Shown here piece by piece: positions 1-9,467 of a stretch of DNA of 37,257 nucleotides (positions are counted from its first letter, which is position 1; every line of letters starts with the position of its first letter). Origin of the DNA: an uncultured Opitutaceae bacterium (GTDB lineage Bacteria > Verrucomicrobiota > Verrucomicrobiia > Opitutales > Opitutaceae). The position numbers were made by a program, and so were the translations under genes. The notes under the pieces were generated by a model. The model saw only the letters and a list, made by a program, of their open reading frames with translations, made no database searches and was not told the DNA's origin. The stretch covers positions 1 through 37,257 of the forward strand of contig CAJBES010000111.1 in the NCBI GenBank assembly GCA_903952145.1. Reading direction: 5' to 3'.

Positions 1-123
1 AGCGGGCGCGGCGGGCGCGGCGCGCGCAGCAGGTGCGGCGGGCGCCTCCGGGGCGCCTTCGTCGAGAATCTCGACGAGCACTTCATAGACTTTGCCTTCA
101 ACGGTAACACGGAGCTTTTTCAT
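1..123 (-). CDS. biotin carboxyl carrier subunit (partial, N-terminus only)
   Basis: Only the first 41 codons are in the window; the rest lies beyond the left edge. The protein starts MKKLRVTVEGKVYEVLVE, the usual first strands of small biotin carrier subunits such as MmdC or the 1.3S transcarboxylase subunit. It then enters an Ala/Pro-rich linker, which in this family leads to the biotinyl domain with its AMKM lysine (not visible here). It is the last gene seen of the propionate operon, 16 nt after the OadG-like gene. Its inferred role is to carry CO2 between the two carboxyltransferase subunits encoded upstream. No clear Shine-Dalgarno sequence precedes the ATG. The family is fairly certain from the N-terminal motif and context; the biotin site cannot be checked. 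Confidence 0.8.
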   Translation of the reverse strand, partial: MKKLRVTVEGKVYEVLVEILDEGAPEAPAAPAARAAPAAPA

Positions 124-139
124 GACGGTGTTTTTTCGA

Positions 140-538
140 TCAACGAACTTTGTGGGAAGAGTAGATCTGGCGGCGGCCCTCCATGGACCACTGCTGCATG
201 AGCATTTCGACAGAAGGAGCGGGCGCGAGGCGCACGTCCGCGACGCGCGCCCGGGCGCCAAGCACCGTCGCAATGGAGGCGGCGATGACGGCGGTAATTT
301 CCGGGGTAAGGTCGGTTGGGACTACTGGCACCGGCACTGAGGCCGCCGCGGGTCGTAGAGGCGCGTCGGGATGAGTCGCGGCGAGCCAGCGGCCCAACAT
401 GGCCACCAGCAAAAGGAAGATCGCGATGCCGGCGAGCACCGCGAACAACGCGAGCCAGAGACTGCCGAAAAGCGGATGATCGGCCTGAACTGCGGCCGGC
501 CCAACCTGGGCGAGAGGGGTGAGCAAGGGAAAGGACAT
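140..538 (-). CDS. OadG/MmdD-like small membrane subunit of a sodium-pumping decarboxylase
   Basis: This is a 132-residue protein with one strong transmembrane helix at about residues 27-52, followed by a Pro/Ala/Val-rich linker. The C-terminal segment (about 78-132) has the pattern TPEITAVIAASIATVLG and a Trp-x(4)-GR ending typical of the OadG/MmdD family. In known Na+ pumps (oxaloacetate or methylmalonyl-CoA decarboxylase) this subunit assembles the soluble carboxyltransferase and the biotin carrier with the membrane subunit OadB/MmdB. It lies 20 nt after the carboxyltransferase gene and 16 nt before the biotin carrier, the order seen in mmd operons. No OadB/MmdB gene is in the window; it would be expected just past the left edge. 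The family call is secure, the substrate is inferred. Confidence 0.8.
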   Translation of the reverse strand: MSFPLLTPLAQVGPAAVQADHPLFGSLWLALFAVLAGIAIFLLLVAMLGRWLAATHPDAPLRPAAASVPVPVVPTDLTPEITAVIAASIATVLGARARVADVRLAPAPSVEMLMQQWSMEGRRQIYSSHKVR

Positions 539-558
539 GGCGGGAAGCGAGGAGAGGT

Positions 559-2112
559 TCAGAGCGGAATGTTGCCGTGCTTCTTGGGTGGGCGGGTCTC
601 GCGTTTCGAGAGCGTGTTACGCAGGGCGAGGGAAACGACGGCGCGGGTCTGGGCGGGTTCGATCACGTCGGTGATCATGCCCTTGCGCGCGGCCTGATAC
701 GGCGAGGCGAACTTTTCGCGGTAGTCGGCGACAAGCTCGGCCTCCTTCTTCTTCGGGTCGGTGGCGGCGGCGATTTCCTTTTTGTAGAGGACCTTCACCG
801 CGCCCTCGGCACCCATGACGGCGATTTCGGCGCTCGGCCAGGCGTAGACGACGTCGGCGCCCATGTCGGAGCTGCACATCGCGAGATAGGAACCGCCGTA
901 GGCCTTGCGCAGGATGATGGTGATCTTCGGCACCGTGCAGGCGGCGTAGGCGAAGAGCATCTTGGCGCCGTGGCGGATGATGCCGCCCCGCTCCTGCGCC
1001 AGCCCGGGCATGAAGCCGGGGATGTCGACGAGCGTGACCACCGGGATGTTGAACACGTTGCAGAATCGGATGAAGCGGGCGCCCTTGTCGGACGAGTCGA
1101 TGTCGAGTGTGCCGGCCTTGACCGTGGACTGGTTGGCGACGATGCCGCAGACGATGCCTTGGACGCGACCAAACCCGACGACGAGATTCTTGGCGAACTC
1201 CTTGTGGACCTCGAGGAAGTCGGCCCCGTCGACGAGGCGCACGATCACCTTGAGGATGTCGAACGGGCTCTTCGGGTCGGCGGGCACCAAGTCGTTGAGC
1301 GCCGGGTCGGCCGCAAGGTCGAGAGCGGGCGTGGGCCGGTGCGGGGGGTCCATGATGTTGTTCGCCGGCAGGAACGAGAGCAGCCGGCGCGCGAGTTGGA
1401 TGGCGTCGGCGTCATCCTCGGCGAGGAAATGCACGTTGCCGCTCACGGAAGCGTTGGCCGTGGGGCCGCCCACCTCGTCCATCGTCACCGTCTGGCCGGT
1501 GGCGGCCTTGATGACGTCGGGGCCGCAGATGAACATGTTGGCGTTCTTCCTCGTCATGATGATGAAATCGGTGAGCGCCGGGCTGTAGGCCGCGCCCCCG
1601 GCGCAGGGGCCGGCGATGATCGAGATCTGCGGCACCACGCCAGAGGCGAGCACGTTGCGGAAGAACACCTGGCCATAGCCGGAGAGCGAGTCGTCGCCCT
1701 CCTGGATGCGGGCGCCACCGGAGTCGTTGATCCCGAGCATCGGCATGCCGGCCTTCATGGCGTAGTCCATCAGGTCGCAGATTTTCTTGGCGTGGATGCG
1801 GCCGAGCGCGCCGCCGCCGACGGTGAAGTCCTGGCTGAAGGCCGCGACCGGTCGGCCGTTGATGTAGCCGATGCCGGTGACGACGCCGTCGCCGGGGAAC
1901 GACTTGTCCTCGAGGCCGAAGTCGTGGCAGTCGTGGTCGGCGTGCATGCCCCATTCGGTGAAGGTGTTCGGCTCGAAGAGCGCGAGCAGCCGTTCGCGGG
2001 CGTTCATCAGGCCCTTGTCCTTGCGGGCCTTCAGCTTGTCGGCGCCGCCGGCGGCGAGCGCGACTTGGCGTTTCTTGTGCAGTTTTTCGACTAATGCGGG
2101 TGCGATGGCCAT
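559..2112 (-). CDS. mmdA: acyl-CoA carboxyltransferase subunit (methylmalonyl-CoA decarboxylase alpha / transcarboxylase 12S type)
   Basis: This 517-residue protein has two crotonase-like carboxyltransferase halves. Visible signatures are GGGALGRIHAKKI, the INDSGGARIQEG loop and AGPCAGGAAYSPALTDF in the N-terminal half, and DIPGFMPG with RKAYGGSYLAM in the C-terminal half. Length and motifs match propionyl-CoA carboxylase beta, MmdA and the 12S transcarboxylase subunit. The family moves carboxyl groups between (methyl)malonyl-CoA and biotin. I chose the ATG at 2112 because GAGGAG lies 8 nt upstream and homologues begin there; an in-frame start at 2148 would overlap the epimerase gene. The epimerase stop is 16 nt upstream. 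No biotin carboxylase gene is present in the operon as seen, which argues for a decarboxylase or transcarboxylase rather than an ATP-dependent carboxylase. Confidence 0.88.
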   Translation of the reverse strand: MAIAPALVEKLHKKRQVALAAGGADKLKARKDKGLMNARERLLALFEPNTFTEWGMHADHDCHDFGLEDKSFPGDGVVTGIGYINGRPVAAFSQDFTVGGGALGRIHAKKICDLMDYAMKAGMPMLGINDSGGARIQEGDDSLSGYGQVFFRNVLASGVVPQISIIAGPCAGGAAYSPALTDFIIMTRKNANMFICGPDVIKAATGQTVTMDEVGGPTANASVSGNVHFLAEDDADAIQLARRLLSFLPANNIMDPPHRPTPALDLAADPALNDLVPADPKSPFDILKVIVRLVDGADFLEVHKEFAKNLVVGFGRVQGIVCGIVANQSTVKAGTLDIDSSDKGARFIRFCNVFNIPVVTLVDIPGFMPGLAQERGGIIRHGAKMLFAYAACTVPKITIILRKAYGGSYLAMCSSDMGADVVYAWPSAEIAVMGAEGAVKVLYKKEIAAATDPKKKEAELVADYREKFASPYQAARKGMITDVIEPAQTRAVVSLALRNTLSKRETRPPKKHGNIPL

Positions 2113-2128
2113 GGGAAAATCTCCTCGT

Positions 2129-2551
2129 TTAGTGGGCCGCGGGCGCACCGGGTTTCACGGCGCAAAATTCAGTCAGCACGCCGCGGGTGGACTTGGGATG
2201 AAGGAAGGCGACCAGCTTGCCGCCCGCGCCCGCGATGGGCTGCTCGTGGATGAGGCGCACGCCGGCGTCGGCTGCCTGTTTGAGCTGCGCCCCGATGTCG
2301 TCGGTGCGGAAGGCGATGTGGTGGATACCCTCGCCTTTTTCGGCGAGAAACTTGGCGATCGGGCTCTCGGGCGCCGTCGGCTCCAAGAGTTCGATGTGCA
2401 CGCCGCCCGCGTCGAAGAACGCGGTCTTGACGCGCTGCGAGGCGACTTCCTCGCGGCCCAAACAGCGCAAACCCAGCGCTTTTTCGTAGAGCGGCACCGC
2501 CTCGTCCAACGAGCGGACGGCGATGCCAAGGTGGTCAATGGATTGGATCAT
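2129..2551 (-). CDS. mce: methylmalonyl-CoA epimerase
   Basis: This is a 140-residue, single-module glyoxalase/VOC-fold protein of the usual epimerase length. It interconverts (R)- and (S)-methylmalonyl-CoA, linking the mutase product to the stereoisomer used by the carboxyltransferase. The expected metal-ligand positions can be read: His in IDHLGIAV (about residue 7), an acidic residue in GVHIELLEPT, His in EGIHHIAFRTDD (about 76-77) and Glu in GVLTEFCAV near the C-terminus. It sits between meaB and the carboxyltransferase gene in the propionate operon. The 96-nt gap before it is one of the longer gaps in the operon, and an internal promoter there is possible, but I see no convincing -35/-10 pair. 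Confidence 0.92.
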   Translation of the reverse strand: MIQSIDHLGIAVRSLDEAVPLYEKALGLRCLGREEVASQRVKTAFFDAGGVHIELLEPTAPESPIAKFLAEKGEGIHHIAFRTDDIGAQLKQAADAGVRLIHEQPIAGAGGKLVAFLHPKSTRGVLTEFCAVKPGAPAAH

Positions 2552-2647
2552 GTTGAGAATGCTTTTCTGGACCCTAGCATCTTAGCAAATAATGCGCTGG
2601 TGACTGCGCGCTTTTTGGCCAGCAGTGCGCATGCAAGGGCAAAAAAA

Positions 2648-3766
2648 TCATGGGGCCAGCCCGGCGGCGGCCAGCAGGCGGCGGGCGCCCTCGGGGGCGG
2701 GGAGCTGGCCGGACCGGACCTGGATTTCGATTTCCTTCAGCAGCGGGGCCAGCCCACTGCGTCGCGCGTAGGCCTCACGCAGTCCTTCCGTCACGAGCGC
2801 CTCCAGCCAGGCCAGCGCCTGCACTTGGCGCCGGGCCGCAAATTCGCCGCGGGCGCGGCCTTGGGCGAAAAATTCCTCCACCGCCGTCCATAACGTGTCA
2901 ATCCCTTCGCCGGTGACAGACGAACAGGCGAGCACCGGAGGGTGCCACGCCCCGGCCGGCGGCGCGAGGTAGTGCAGCGCCCGGCTGAACTCGCGCTGCG
3001 CCGCCTCTGCGCGGGCACGGTTGTCCCCGTCGGCCTTGTTTACGGCCAGGAGGTCGGCGAGTTCGAGAATGCCTTTCTTGATGCCCTGCAGTTCGTCCCC
3101 CGCCCCGGCCAGCAACAGTACAAGGAAACAGTCCACCATGCCGCGCACCAGCACCTCGCTCTGGCCCACGCCCACGGTCTCAACCAGCACAACCTCAAAG
3201 CCCGCCGCCTCGCACAGCACGATCGTCTCGCGCGTGCGGCGGGCGACTCCACCCAATTCGCCCCCGCTCGGCGAGGGCCGGATGAACGCATTCGGCTGCC
3301 GCGAAAGAGCCTCCATCCGGGTCTTGTCCCCCAAAATGCTGCCGTGCGTCACCGGGCTGCTGGGGTCGACGGAGAGCACCGCCACACGGCGGCCGGCGTC
3401 ACAGAGCTGCACGCCGAGGGCGTCAATGAAGGTGCTCTTGCCCGCGCCCGGCGCCCCGGTCACGCCCACGCGCATCGCCCCGCCGGCCTGGGGTGTGAGC
3501 AGCCGCAGCAGCTCGTCCGCGGCGGCACGGTGCGCCAGGGCCCGGCTCTCGATGAGCGTGATCCCGCGGGCCAACGCGCCCCGGTCGCCCGCCCGAATGG
3601 CGGCGGCCAGCGCATCAGCTTTTTCCGCGGCGCGCCGCCGGACAGGATGGCGCTGCGGTGCGGGCACGGCCATTCCAGGCACGACCTGCGTCGTGAATTC
3701 CTTGCCGGCACCGGCCGGCACCCAGTCGGGTCGTGAGGCTTTAGTCTTCACCGGAAAACACCGCAC
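2648..3766 (-). CDS. meaB: MeaB/ArgK-type GTPase, chaperone of methylmalonyl-CoA mutase
   Basis: This G3E-family P-loop GTPase has Walker A GAPGAGKST at about residues 104-112, the MeaB signature SVDPSSPVTHGSILGDKTRM, the switch segment VETVGVGQSE and the specificity motif NKADGDN. Known MeaB proteins load adenosylcobalamin into methylmalonyl-CoA mutase and protect it from inactivation. Its place directly after the two mutase genes fits that role. The start is uncertain. The first possible codon is GTG at 3766 with no visible ribosome binding site. The N-terminal 31 residues before the ATG at 3673 look poorly conserved, so translation may begin at an inner GTG or at that ATG. It ends with the C-terminal helical dimerisation arm of the family. 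Confidence 0.9.
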   Translation of the reverse strand: MRCFPVKTKASRPDWVPAGAGKEFTTQVVPGMAVPAPQRHPVRRRAAEKADALAAAIRAGDRGALARGITLIESRALAHRAAADELLRLLTPQAGGAMRVGVTGAPGAGKSTFIDALGVQLCDAGRRVAVLSVDPSSPVTHGSILGDKTRMEALSRQPNAFIRPSPSGGELGGVARRTRETIVLCEAAGFEVVLVETVGVGQSEVLVRGMVDCFLVLLLAGAGDELQGIKKGILELADLLAVNKADGDNRARAEAAQREFSRALHYLAPPAGAWHPPVLACSSVTGEGIDTLWTAVEEFFAQGRARGEFAARRQVQALAWLEALVTEGLREAYARRSGLAPLLKEIEIQVRSGQLPAPEGARRLLAAAGLAP

Positions 3767-3810
3767 CAGTCGGTGGCGCAGCGGGCATGACTGTCCGGCC
3801 GGCGGCCGCC

Positions 3811-5991
3811 TCAGTCAACCCCGCCCGCACCGAGTTTTTCCAGCAAGACCGCAGCGGACCGCGGCACCGGGGTGCCGGGGCCAAAAACCGCGGCGGCACC
3901 GTGTTCGTAAAGAAAGGCGTAATCCTGCGCCGGAATAACCCCGCCCACGACGACCAGAATGTCCTCGCGGCCGTGCTGCTTCAGCTCCCCGACAAGCTGC
4001 GGCAGCAGGGTTTTGTGACCGCCGGCCAGCGAACTCATCGCCACGATATGCACGTCGTTCTCCACGGCATCGCGCGCCGCCTCCCCGGGGGTCTGGAAGA
4101 GCGGACCAATGTCCACATCGAAACCCATGTCGGCCATCGCGGTGGCGACCACTTTGGAGCCACGGTCGTGGCCGTCCTGCCCAAGTTTCGCAATGAGGAT
4201 GCGCGGGCGGCGGCCCTCGCGGGCGGCGAACGCATCCGCCATTTCGCGGACGCGCGACACCTCGGAGTGCCCGCCGGCAAAAGCGCGATTATAGATGCCC
4301 GACACGGAGCGGATCTGCGCCTTGTAGCGGCCGTAAACCACCTCGAGCGCATCGGAGATTTCGCCGAGGGTGGCGCGGGCCTGCGCCGCCTCAATGCTGA
4401 GCGCGAGCAGGTTGCCCTCGCCCGACTTGGCGGAGGCGGTGAGCGCGGCGAGGCAGGCCTGGACCTTGGCGTTGTCGCGTGCGGCCTTGAGGGACTTCAG
4501 CTGCTTGATCTGCGCCTCGCGCACCGCGCTGTTGTCCACTTCGAGGATTTCCATCGGGTCCTCCTGCTCGAGGCGGTGCTTGTTGACGCCGACGATGGTC
4601 TCCTGGCCGGAGTCGATCATGGCCTGCCGGCGGGCGGCGGCCTCCTCAATGCGGAGCTTCGGCAGGCCGGTCTCGATGGCCTTGGCCATGCCGCCGAGCT
4701 TCTCAACCTCCTCGATGTGAGCCCAGGCCTTCTCGACGAGATCGTGCGTGAGCTTCTCGACGTAGTAGCTGCCGCCCCAGGGATCCACCACGCTGCAGAT
4801 GCCGGACTCGGCCTGCAGGAAGAGCTGGGTGTTGCGCGCGATGCGGGCCGAGAAATCGGTCGGCAATGCGATGGCCTCGTCGAGGGAGTTGGTGTGCAGG
4901 CTCTGCGTGTGGCCGAGCGTGGCGGCCATGGCCTCGACGCAGGTGCGGGCGACGTTGTTGAACGGATCCTGCTCGGTGAGCGACCAGCCCGAGGTCTGCG
5001 AATGCGTGCGCAGCGCCATGGACTTCGGGTTCTGCGGATTGAACTGCTTCACCAACTTCGCCCAGAGCAGACGGCCGGCGCGCATCTTGGCGACCTCCAT
5101 GAACAGGTTCTTGCCCTGCGCCCAGAAGAACGAGAGGCGCGGCGCAAAGGCGTCGATGGCGATGCCGGCCTTGAGGCCGGTGCGCAGATACTCAAGCCCG
5201 TCGGCCAGCGTATAGGCCAGTTCGAGGTCGGCCGTGGCCCCGGCCTCCTGCATGTGGTAGCCGGAGATCGAGATGGAGTTGAATTTCGGCATCTTCTGCG
5301 ACGTGAACTCGAAGATGTCCGCGATGATCTTCATCGAGGGGATGGGCGGATAGATGTAGGTGTTCCGCACCATATATTCCTTGAGGATGTCGTTCTGGAT
5401 CGTGCCGGCGAGATGCTCGATCTTCACGCCCTGCTCCATGGCTGCGGCGATGTAGAACGCCAGCACCGGCAGGACCGCGCCATTCATCGTCATCGAGACG
5501 CTGATGCGGTCGAGCGGGATGCCGGCGAAGAGGGCCTGCATGTCGAGCACGGAGTCCACCGCGACGCCGGCCTTGCCCACGTCGCCCATGACGCGCGGGT
5601 GGTCGCTGTCATAGCCGCGGTGGGTGGCGAGGTCGAAGGCCACGGAGAGGCCCATCTGGCCGGCCGCGAGATTGCGCTTGTAGAAGGCGTTGGACTCGGT
5701 GGCCGTGGAGAAGCCCGCGTATTGGCGGATGGTCCACGGCTTGAGCACATACATCGAGGCGTAGGGACCGCGCAGGAAGGGCGCGATGCCGGCAGTGTAG
5801 CCGAGGTGACGGACGTCGCGCATATCGGCGGGTCCGTAAACCGGCTTCAACGGGATCTGTTCGATGGTCTCCCAGTCGGCCAGGGCTGCGGGCCCGGCGG
5901 AGGCGCGGGCCGCGGCCTCCCAGGCGGCGGCGGAACCGGTGGCCGGGGCGGCGGGATCAAGGGCAAGGGTGGTGTAATCGGGAAAATTCAT
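3811..5991 (-). CDS. mutB: methylmalonyl-CoA mutase, large catalytic B12-binding subunit
   Basis: This 726-residue protein has the TIM-barrel substrate domain first ([17 protein letters not shown] and [20 protein letters not shown] in the first third) and a C-terminal cobalamin-binding Rossmann domain. The cobalt-ligating motif DGHDRG is at about residues 606-611, with the later GG-containing B12 contacts ([18 protein letters not shown]). It catalyses the adenosylcobalamin-dependent rearrangement of succinyl-CoA and (R)-methylmalonyl-CoA. The ATG at 5991 is preferred, 13 nt after the small-subunit stop; the reading frame extends 22 codons further upstream into that gene. No clear Shine-Dalgarno is seen, so translational coupling with mutA is likely. 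Confidence 0.96.
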   Translation of the reverse strand: MNFPDYTTLALDPAAPATGSAAAWEAAARASAGPAALADWETIEQIPLKPVYGPADMRDVRHLGYTAGIAPFLRGPYASMYVLKPWTIRQYAGFSTATESNAFYKRNLAAGQMGLSVAFDLATHRGYDSDHPRVMGDVGKAGVAVDSVLDMQALFAGIPLDRISVSMTMNGAVLPVLAFYIAAAMEQGVKIEHLAGTIQNDILKEYMVRNTYIYPPIPSMKIIADIFEFTSQKMPKFNSISISGYHMQEAGATADLELAYTLADGLEYLRTGLKAGIAIDAFAPRLSFFWAQGKNLFMEVAKMRAGRLLWAKLVKQFNPQNPKSMALRTHSQTSGWSLTEQDPFNNVARTCVEAMAATLGHTQSLHTNSLDEAIALPTDFSARIARNTQLFLQAESGICSVVDPWGGSYYVEKLTHDLVEKAWAHIEEVEKLGGMAKAIETGLPKLRIEEAAARRQAMIDSGQETIVGVNKHRLEQEDPMEILEVDNSAVREAQIKQLKSLKAARDNAKVQACLAALTASAKSGEGNLLALSIEAAQARATLGEISDALEVVYGRYKAQIRSVSGIYNRAFAGGHSEVSRVREMADAFAAREGRRPRILIAKLGQDGHDRGSKVVATAMADMGFDVDIGPLFQTPGEAARDAVENDVHIVAMSSLAGGHKTLLPQLVGELKQHGREDILVVVGGVIPAQDYAFLYEHGAAAVFGPGTPVPRSAAVLLEKLGAGGVD

Positions 5992-6004
5992 GGCGAGGGA
6001 ACGG

Positions 6005-7915
6005 TCAGAGGCCGAGTTGATCCAGGACGCCGGCGAGTAGTTTCGCACAGTTGGCACGGATATGGATGAATTCGTCCACTCCGGCGGACTTGAACTGCTG
6101 TTGCAGCTCTGGCGTGGCGGGCAATCCCGCGAGCACCACCACAGGTGGCTTGGCGGCGGCCTTCAGTGCCTGGGCGCACGGCGGCACCAGGACCGGGTAG
6201 GTTTCGTCTGTTGAACAAAGCACGACGACGGCCGCGCCGGATGCGAGGGCCGCCTGTGCGGCCGCCTCGGGGGTGTCGCTGCTTTTGGCAGAAACCGTAT
6301 CAAAGCCACCCGCGGCAAAAAAGCCGGCCGAGAATTCCGCGCGGGCCGCATGCTGTTTGCGCGAGCCGAAAGTCGCGAGAAAAACCTTGGGCCGGGCGCC
6401 GGTCCGTGCGAGCAGCGCCTCGGTGCGGCGCCGGAGCGCCTCGAAGGGCTCGGCGCGGCGGCGCGGCACGAGGGCCTTCACGGTAACCGCGCCTGCGACC
6501 ACCGCCTGCGTGGGTTGAATGGCCATCGCCGCGGGCAGTTTCTCGCGGAGGTTCGGATGCAGGTTGGTGCCGATGATGCCGTCGCGCCGGGTCTCGGTCG
6601 CGGCTTGCCGGTCGGCCGCGGTCTTTTCGACCAAGCCCTGCGGATAGCCCGCCTTTAGGGCGGCGCCCATGCCGCCGCGGCGCTCAATATCCTGGAACAA
6701 CGTCCACGCCTTGGCGGCGAGCTGGACGGTGAGCGTCTCCACATACCAGGAGCCGCCGGCCGGATCCACCACGCGGCCGAGCTGACATTCCTCGGCAAGG
6801 ATGATCTGGATGTTGCGCGCCAGCCGCCGGGAAAAATCATCCGGCGGCCGGATGCACTCGTCGAAGGTGCCGACCTGCAACCCGGCGCAACCGCCGACAA
6901 TGCCGGCGAACGCCTCGGTCGTGGTCCGCAGCAGGTTCACATGCGGGTCGAGCACGGTCTTGTTCCACCGTGTGGTGCGGCCGTGGCACACCAATCGCTG
7001 CGCCTCAGGGCCGCCGCCGGCCACCCCGACCGCCCGGGCCCACAGCAGGCGCGCGGCGCGGAGCTTCGCGATTTCCATGAACAGATTGGAACCCAGCGCA
7101 TAGGTGAACAGGAAGCGCGGTCCGGCCTCGTCAGCCGTCAGCCCGCGTTGGTCCAGCGCGCGGAGATACTCGACCCCGGTCGCCAGAGCGAAGGCCAGTT
7201 CCTGCACCGCATTCGCACCGGCCTCGGCCCACTGCGCAGCGTTTATCCCGAGTGTGCGCAACGCCAGCCCTTCGCGCTGCACCTGCCGGACAAGCTGCGC
7301 CATCGCGTCGTCAGCCTGGTCCAGGCTGACCGGCAGCGAGCCCGTCGTGAGCAATTCACCCAGCGGATCCGCCAGCACGGCGCCATGCAGATCGGTGGCC
7401 GGCCGGTTCTTTTTTGCCAACCACGCCGACAGCAGCGCCACGACGGCCGGGGCGGAGGCTCCCGCCTGGGTGAAGAGCGGCACGGCAGCCAGATCCACCC
7501 CCTGCAGCACCCGGTCCACATCCTCCACTGCAAACAGTTTCAAGCCGCGCGGCGCCACCGGCTGCAACGGCAGGCTGACCGCATTCTGGCCGCGCTGAAG
7601 ATCGCACAGCAAAGCCGCGTTGAAGGCCGCCGGATCACTGGCGTCCGGTTCCTGGCAAATATGCCAGCCCGCGGCGCGTTGACCGAGCGGATCCGTGCCG
7701 CGCACGTAAGGCGGCAGACCAGGCCACGCCTCCGGCAACCGGGCGGTATCCTCCTGCGTGTAGATGGGCTGAAGGTCGATGCCCTCGGGCGTCCGGGTGA
7801 TCAGTTTCTTTTCAAAGGGCACCCCCGCGAGTGACTCCTCCGCGACTTTGCGCCAGTCGGCCGGAGTAGCCGCGGGAAATTCGGTGAAAAGGTTGGGAAG
7901 GCTCACATTGCTCAT
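6005..7915 (-). CDS. mutA: methylmalonyl-CoA mutase, small non-catalytic subunit
   Basis: This 636-residue homologue of the mutase large subunit keeps the barrel segments (for example [30 protein letters not shown]) and a C-terminal domain of B12-binding type. At the position of the cobalt-ligating DxHxxG motif it reads [11 protein letters not shown], so the His ligand motif is lost. That is the known difference between MutA and MutB in heterodimeric mutases from propionibacteria and others. It is expected to be structural. The start ATG lies 7 nt after the stop of the 5S-type gene and the stop lies 13 nt before mutB, so the pair is co-translated in the propionate operon. Confidence 0.94.
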   Translation of the reverse strand: MSNVSLPNLFTEFPAATPADWRKVAEESLAGVPFEKKLITRTPEGIDLQPIYTQEDTARLPEAWPGLPPYVRGTDPLGQRAAGWHICQEPDASDPAAFNAALLCDLQRGQNAVSLPLQPVAPRGLKLFAVEDVDRVLQGVDLAAVPLFTQAGASAPAVVALLSAWLAKKNRPATDLHGAVLADPLGELLTTGSLPVSLDQADDAMAQLVRQVQREGLALRTLGINAAQWAEAGANAVQELAFALATGVEYLRALDQRGLTADEAGPRFLFTYALGSNLFMEIAKLRAARLLWARAVGVAGGGPEAQRLVCHGRTTRWNKTVLDPHVNLLRTTTEAFAGIVGGCAGLQVGTFDECIRPPDDFSRRLARNIQIILAEECQLGRVVDPAGGSWYVETLTVQLAAKAWTLFQDIERRGGMGAALKAGYPQGLVEKTAADRQAATETRRDGIIGTNLHPNLREKLPAAMAIQPTQAVVAGAVTVKALVPRRRAEPFEALRRRTEALLARTGARPKVFLATFGSRKQHAARAEFSAGFFAAGGFDTVSAKSSDTPEAAAQAALASGAAVVVLCSTDETYPVLVPPCAQALKAAAKPPVVVLAGLPATPELQQQFKSAGVDEFIHIRANCAKLLAGVLDQLGL

Positions 7916-7922
7916 GGATGAT

Positions 7923-9404
7923 TCAATTCAGGGCTTCGACCGTCGCCTCGTAGCGGCGTTGATTGACGGTCAGTGCATAGCGCGAAACTTTTCCCCCTAC
8001 GACCGGTGCGGCAACCGGAACGGGGGTGATCGTGGCCTGGGCCGCAGCCGCGGGTGCCGGGGCGGCGGGCTTGGGCAGATAAAATGCCTCAGTCTCGCGC
8101 GGAAACATCGCAAAGAGCACCGCATTCTCGTCCGAGACCGGCAGGCCCTTGGCCGCAAGTTCCTCCCGCAGCTTGGGCATGCGCGGCGGCAACAGGTCGG
8201 CGGGACGGCCGGTCACCAGCGCCTGGCCGGACTGCTTGAGGGCCAGCGCCTGCAGCTCGGAATTCACCGGACCCGGCGGGCGGCCGTATTTGCCCAGAGC
8301 AATGTCCACCGTGGCCTGCGCCAGATTCTTCCAGCGGCCGAACTTCACGTTGAGCATGGCCTGCGTGCCCACGATCTGTGAGGTAGGCGTCACCAGCGGA
8401 ATCCAGCCCAGCGCCTCGCGCACCAATGGCACTTCCGCCATGACTTCGTCAAAACGCGTCGCCATTTTCATCTCCACGAGCTGCGTGCGGAAATTGCTGA
8501 GCATGCCGCCGGGCACCTGGTAGCTAAGCGCATCGCTGTCCACCCGGTCGTTGGCCGGGCTCATGAACTTGGTCAGCTCCTTCGCCACACCCTCGAAATA
8601 TTTGCGCAATTCGAGCAGCGCCTTGGTGTCGTATTGCGGCGCGCGGGGATGGCCGGTCATGGCCGCCTGCATGCGCAGGGTATCGGGCTGGCCGGTGCCG
8701 TTGGCGAAGGGCACAATGGAAGTGTCCACCGCATCTGCGCCGGCATCGATGCCCGCCAGGTAGGACGCCAGGGCCAGACCCGCCGTCTCATGGCTGTGCA
8801 CGATGACGGGGAGCGAGTGGCGCGACTTGATGGCCTTCACCAGGTCATAGGTGATGCGCGGGGTGAGCAGCCCGGCCATGTCCTTGATGCAAATTGAGTC
8901 GCACTCCATCTCCACCAACTCGTCGGCGAGCGCCGCCAGCTTGGCGGGGGTGTGCACCGGACTGGTGGTGTAGCAGATGGCACCCTGCGCGTGCTTGCCG
9001 GCCGCCTTCACCGTGCGAATGGCGGTGCGCAGGTTGCGGGCATCGTTGAGGGCATCAAACACCCGGAAAATATCCATACCGTGCCTGGCCGCGCAACGCA
9101 CGAACGCCTCCACAACGTCGTCCGGAAAGCTCATGTATTGCACGATGTTTTGCCCGCGCAGCAACATCATGTGCGGCGTGCGCGGGGTGGCGGCCTTGAG
9201 TTGGTCGAGACGGTCGAAGGGGTTCTCTTCCAAATAGCGCAGGCACGAATCAATGGTGGCGCCACCCCAGGTTTCGAGGACGCCAAAGCCGAGGGCATCA
9301 AGTGAAGCCGTGGCCGGCAGCATCTGCGCGGTGGTCATGCGCGTGGCGGCGAGGGACTGATGTCCGTCGCGCAACACTGTGTTGTTGAAGGTGATGGGTT
9401 TCAT
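7923..9404 (-). CDS. 5S/PycB/OadA-type carboxyltransferase (oxaloacetate/pyruvate side), lacking a biotin domain
   Basis: This 493-residue DRE-TIM-family carboxyltransferase has the metal and catalytic residues in place: D13 in LRDGHQS, the lysine that is carbamylated in homologues (K174 in CIKDMAG) and H203/H205 in VHSHETAG. The second, PycB/OadA C-terminal domain follows (SPANDRVDSDALSYQVPGGM). The family exchanges carboxyl groups between biotin and pyruvate/oxaloacetate. No AMKM biotinylation site is present. The last 22 residues (KVSRYALTVNQRRYEATVEA and two more) look like the first strands of a biotin carrier domain that then stops. It is the first gene of the operon, so it probably works with the separate biotin carrier at 1-123. 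The function is either the transcarboxylase 5S subunit or an oxaloacetate decarboxylase alpha chain. Confidence 0.88.
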   Translation of the reverse strand: MKPITFNNTVLRDGHQSLAATRMTTAQMLPATASLDALGFGVLETWGGATIDSCLRYLEENPFDRLDQLKAATPRTPHMMLLRGQNIVQYMSFPDDVVEAFVRCAARHGMDIFRVFDALNDARNLRTAIRTVKAAGKHAQGAICYTTSPVHTPAKLAALADELVEMECDSICIKDMAGLLTPRITYDLVKAIKSRHSLPVIVHSHETAGLALASYLAGIDAGADAVDTSIVPFANGTGQPDTLRMQAAMTGHPRAPQYDTKALLELRKYFEGVAKELTKFMSPANDRVDSDALSYQVPGGMLSNFRTQLVEMKMATRFDEVMAEVPLVREALGWIPLVTPTSQIVGTQAMLNVKFGRWKNLAQATVDIALGKYGRPPGPVNSELQALALKQSGQALVTGRPADLLPPRMPKLREELAAKGLPVSDENAVLFAMFPRETEAFYLPKPAAPAPAAAAQATITPVPVAAPVVGGKVSRYALTVNQRRYEATVEALN

Positions 9405-9467
9405 GTTTCAGGCTGGACCCGGGATTTGACAGGTGGCGTGAAGGGCGCCGTCGGGTGCCCGCACACC

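Noticed and set aside
577-2094. Long plus-strand open frame of 505 codons
   Set aside because: It lies antisense to the carboxyltransferase gene, which has clear family motifs. High GC content leaves the opposite strand open; the translation is low-complexity (Gly/Val/Asp/His rich) with no recognisable domain.
2552-2647. Internal promoter before the epimerase gene
   Set aside because: A TAAGAT-like -10 box can be read on the minus strand, but no -35 match lies 16-18 nt upstream.
3787-6069. Plus-strand open frame of 760 codons
   Set aside because: It is an antisense shadow of mutB; composition is biased and no family signature is seen.
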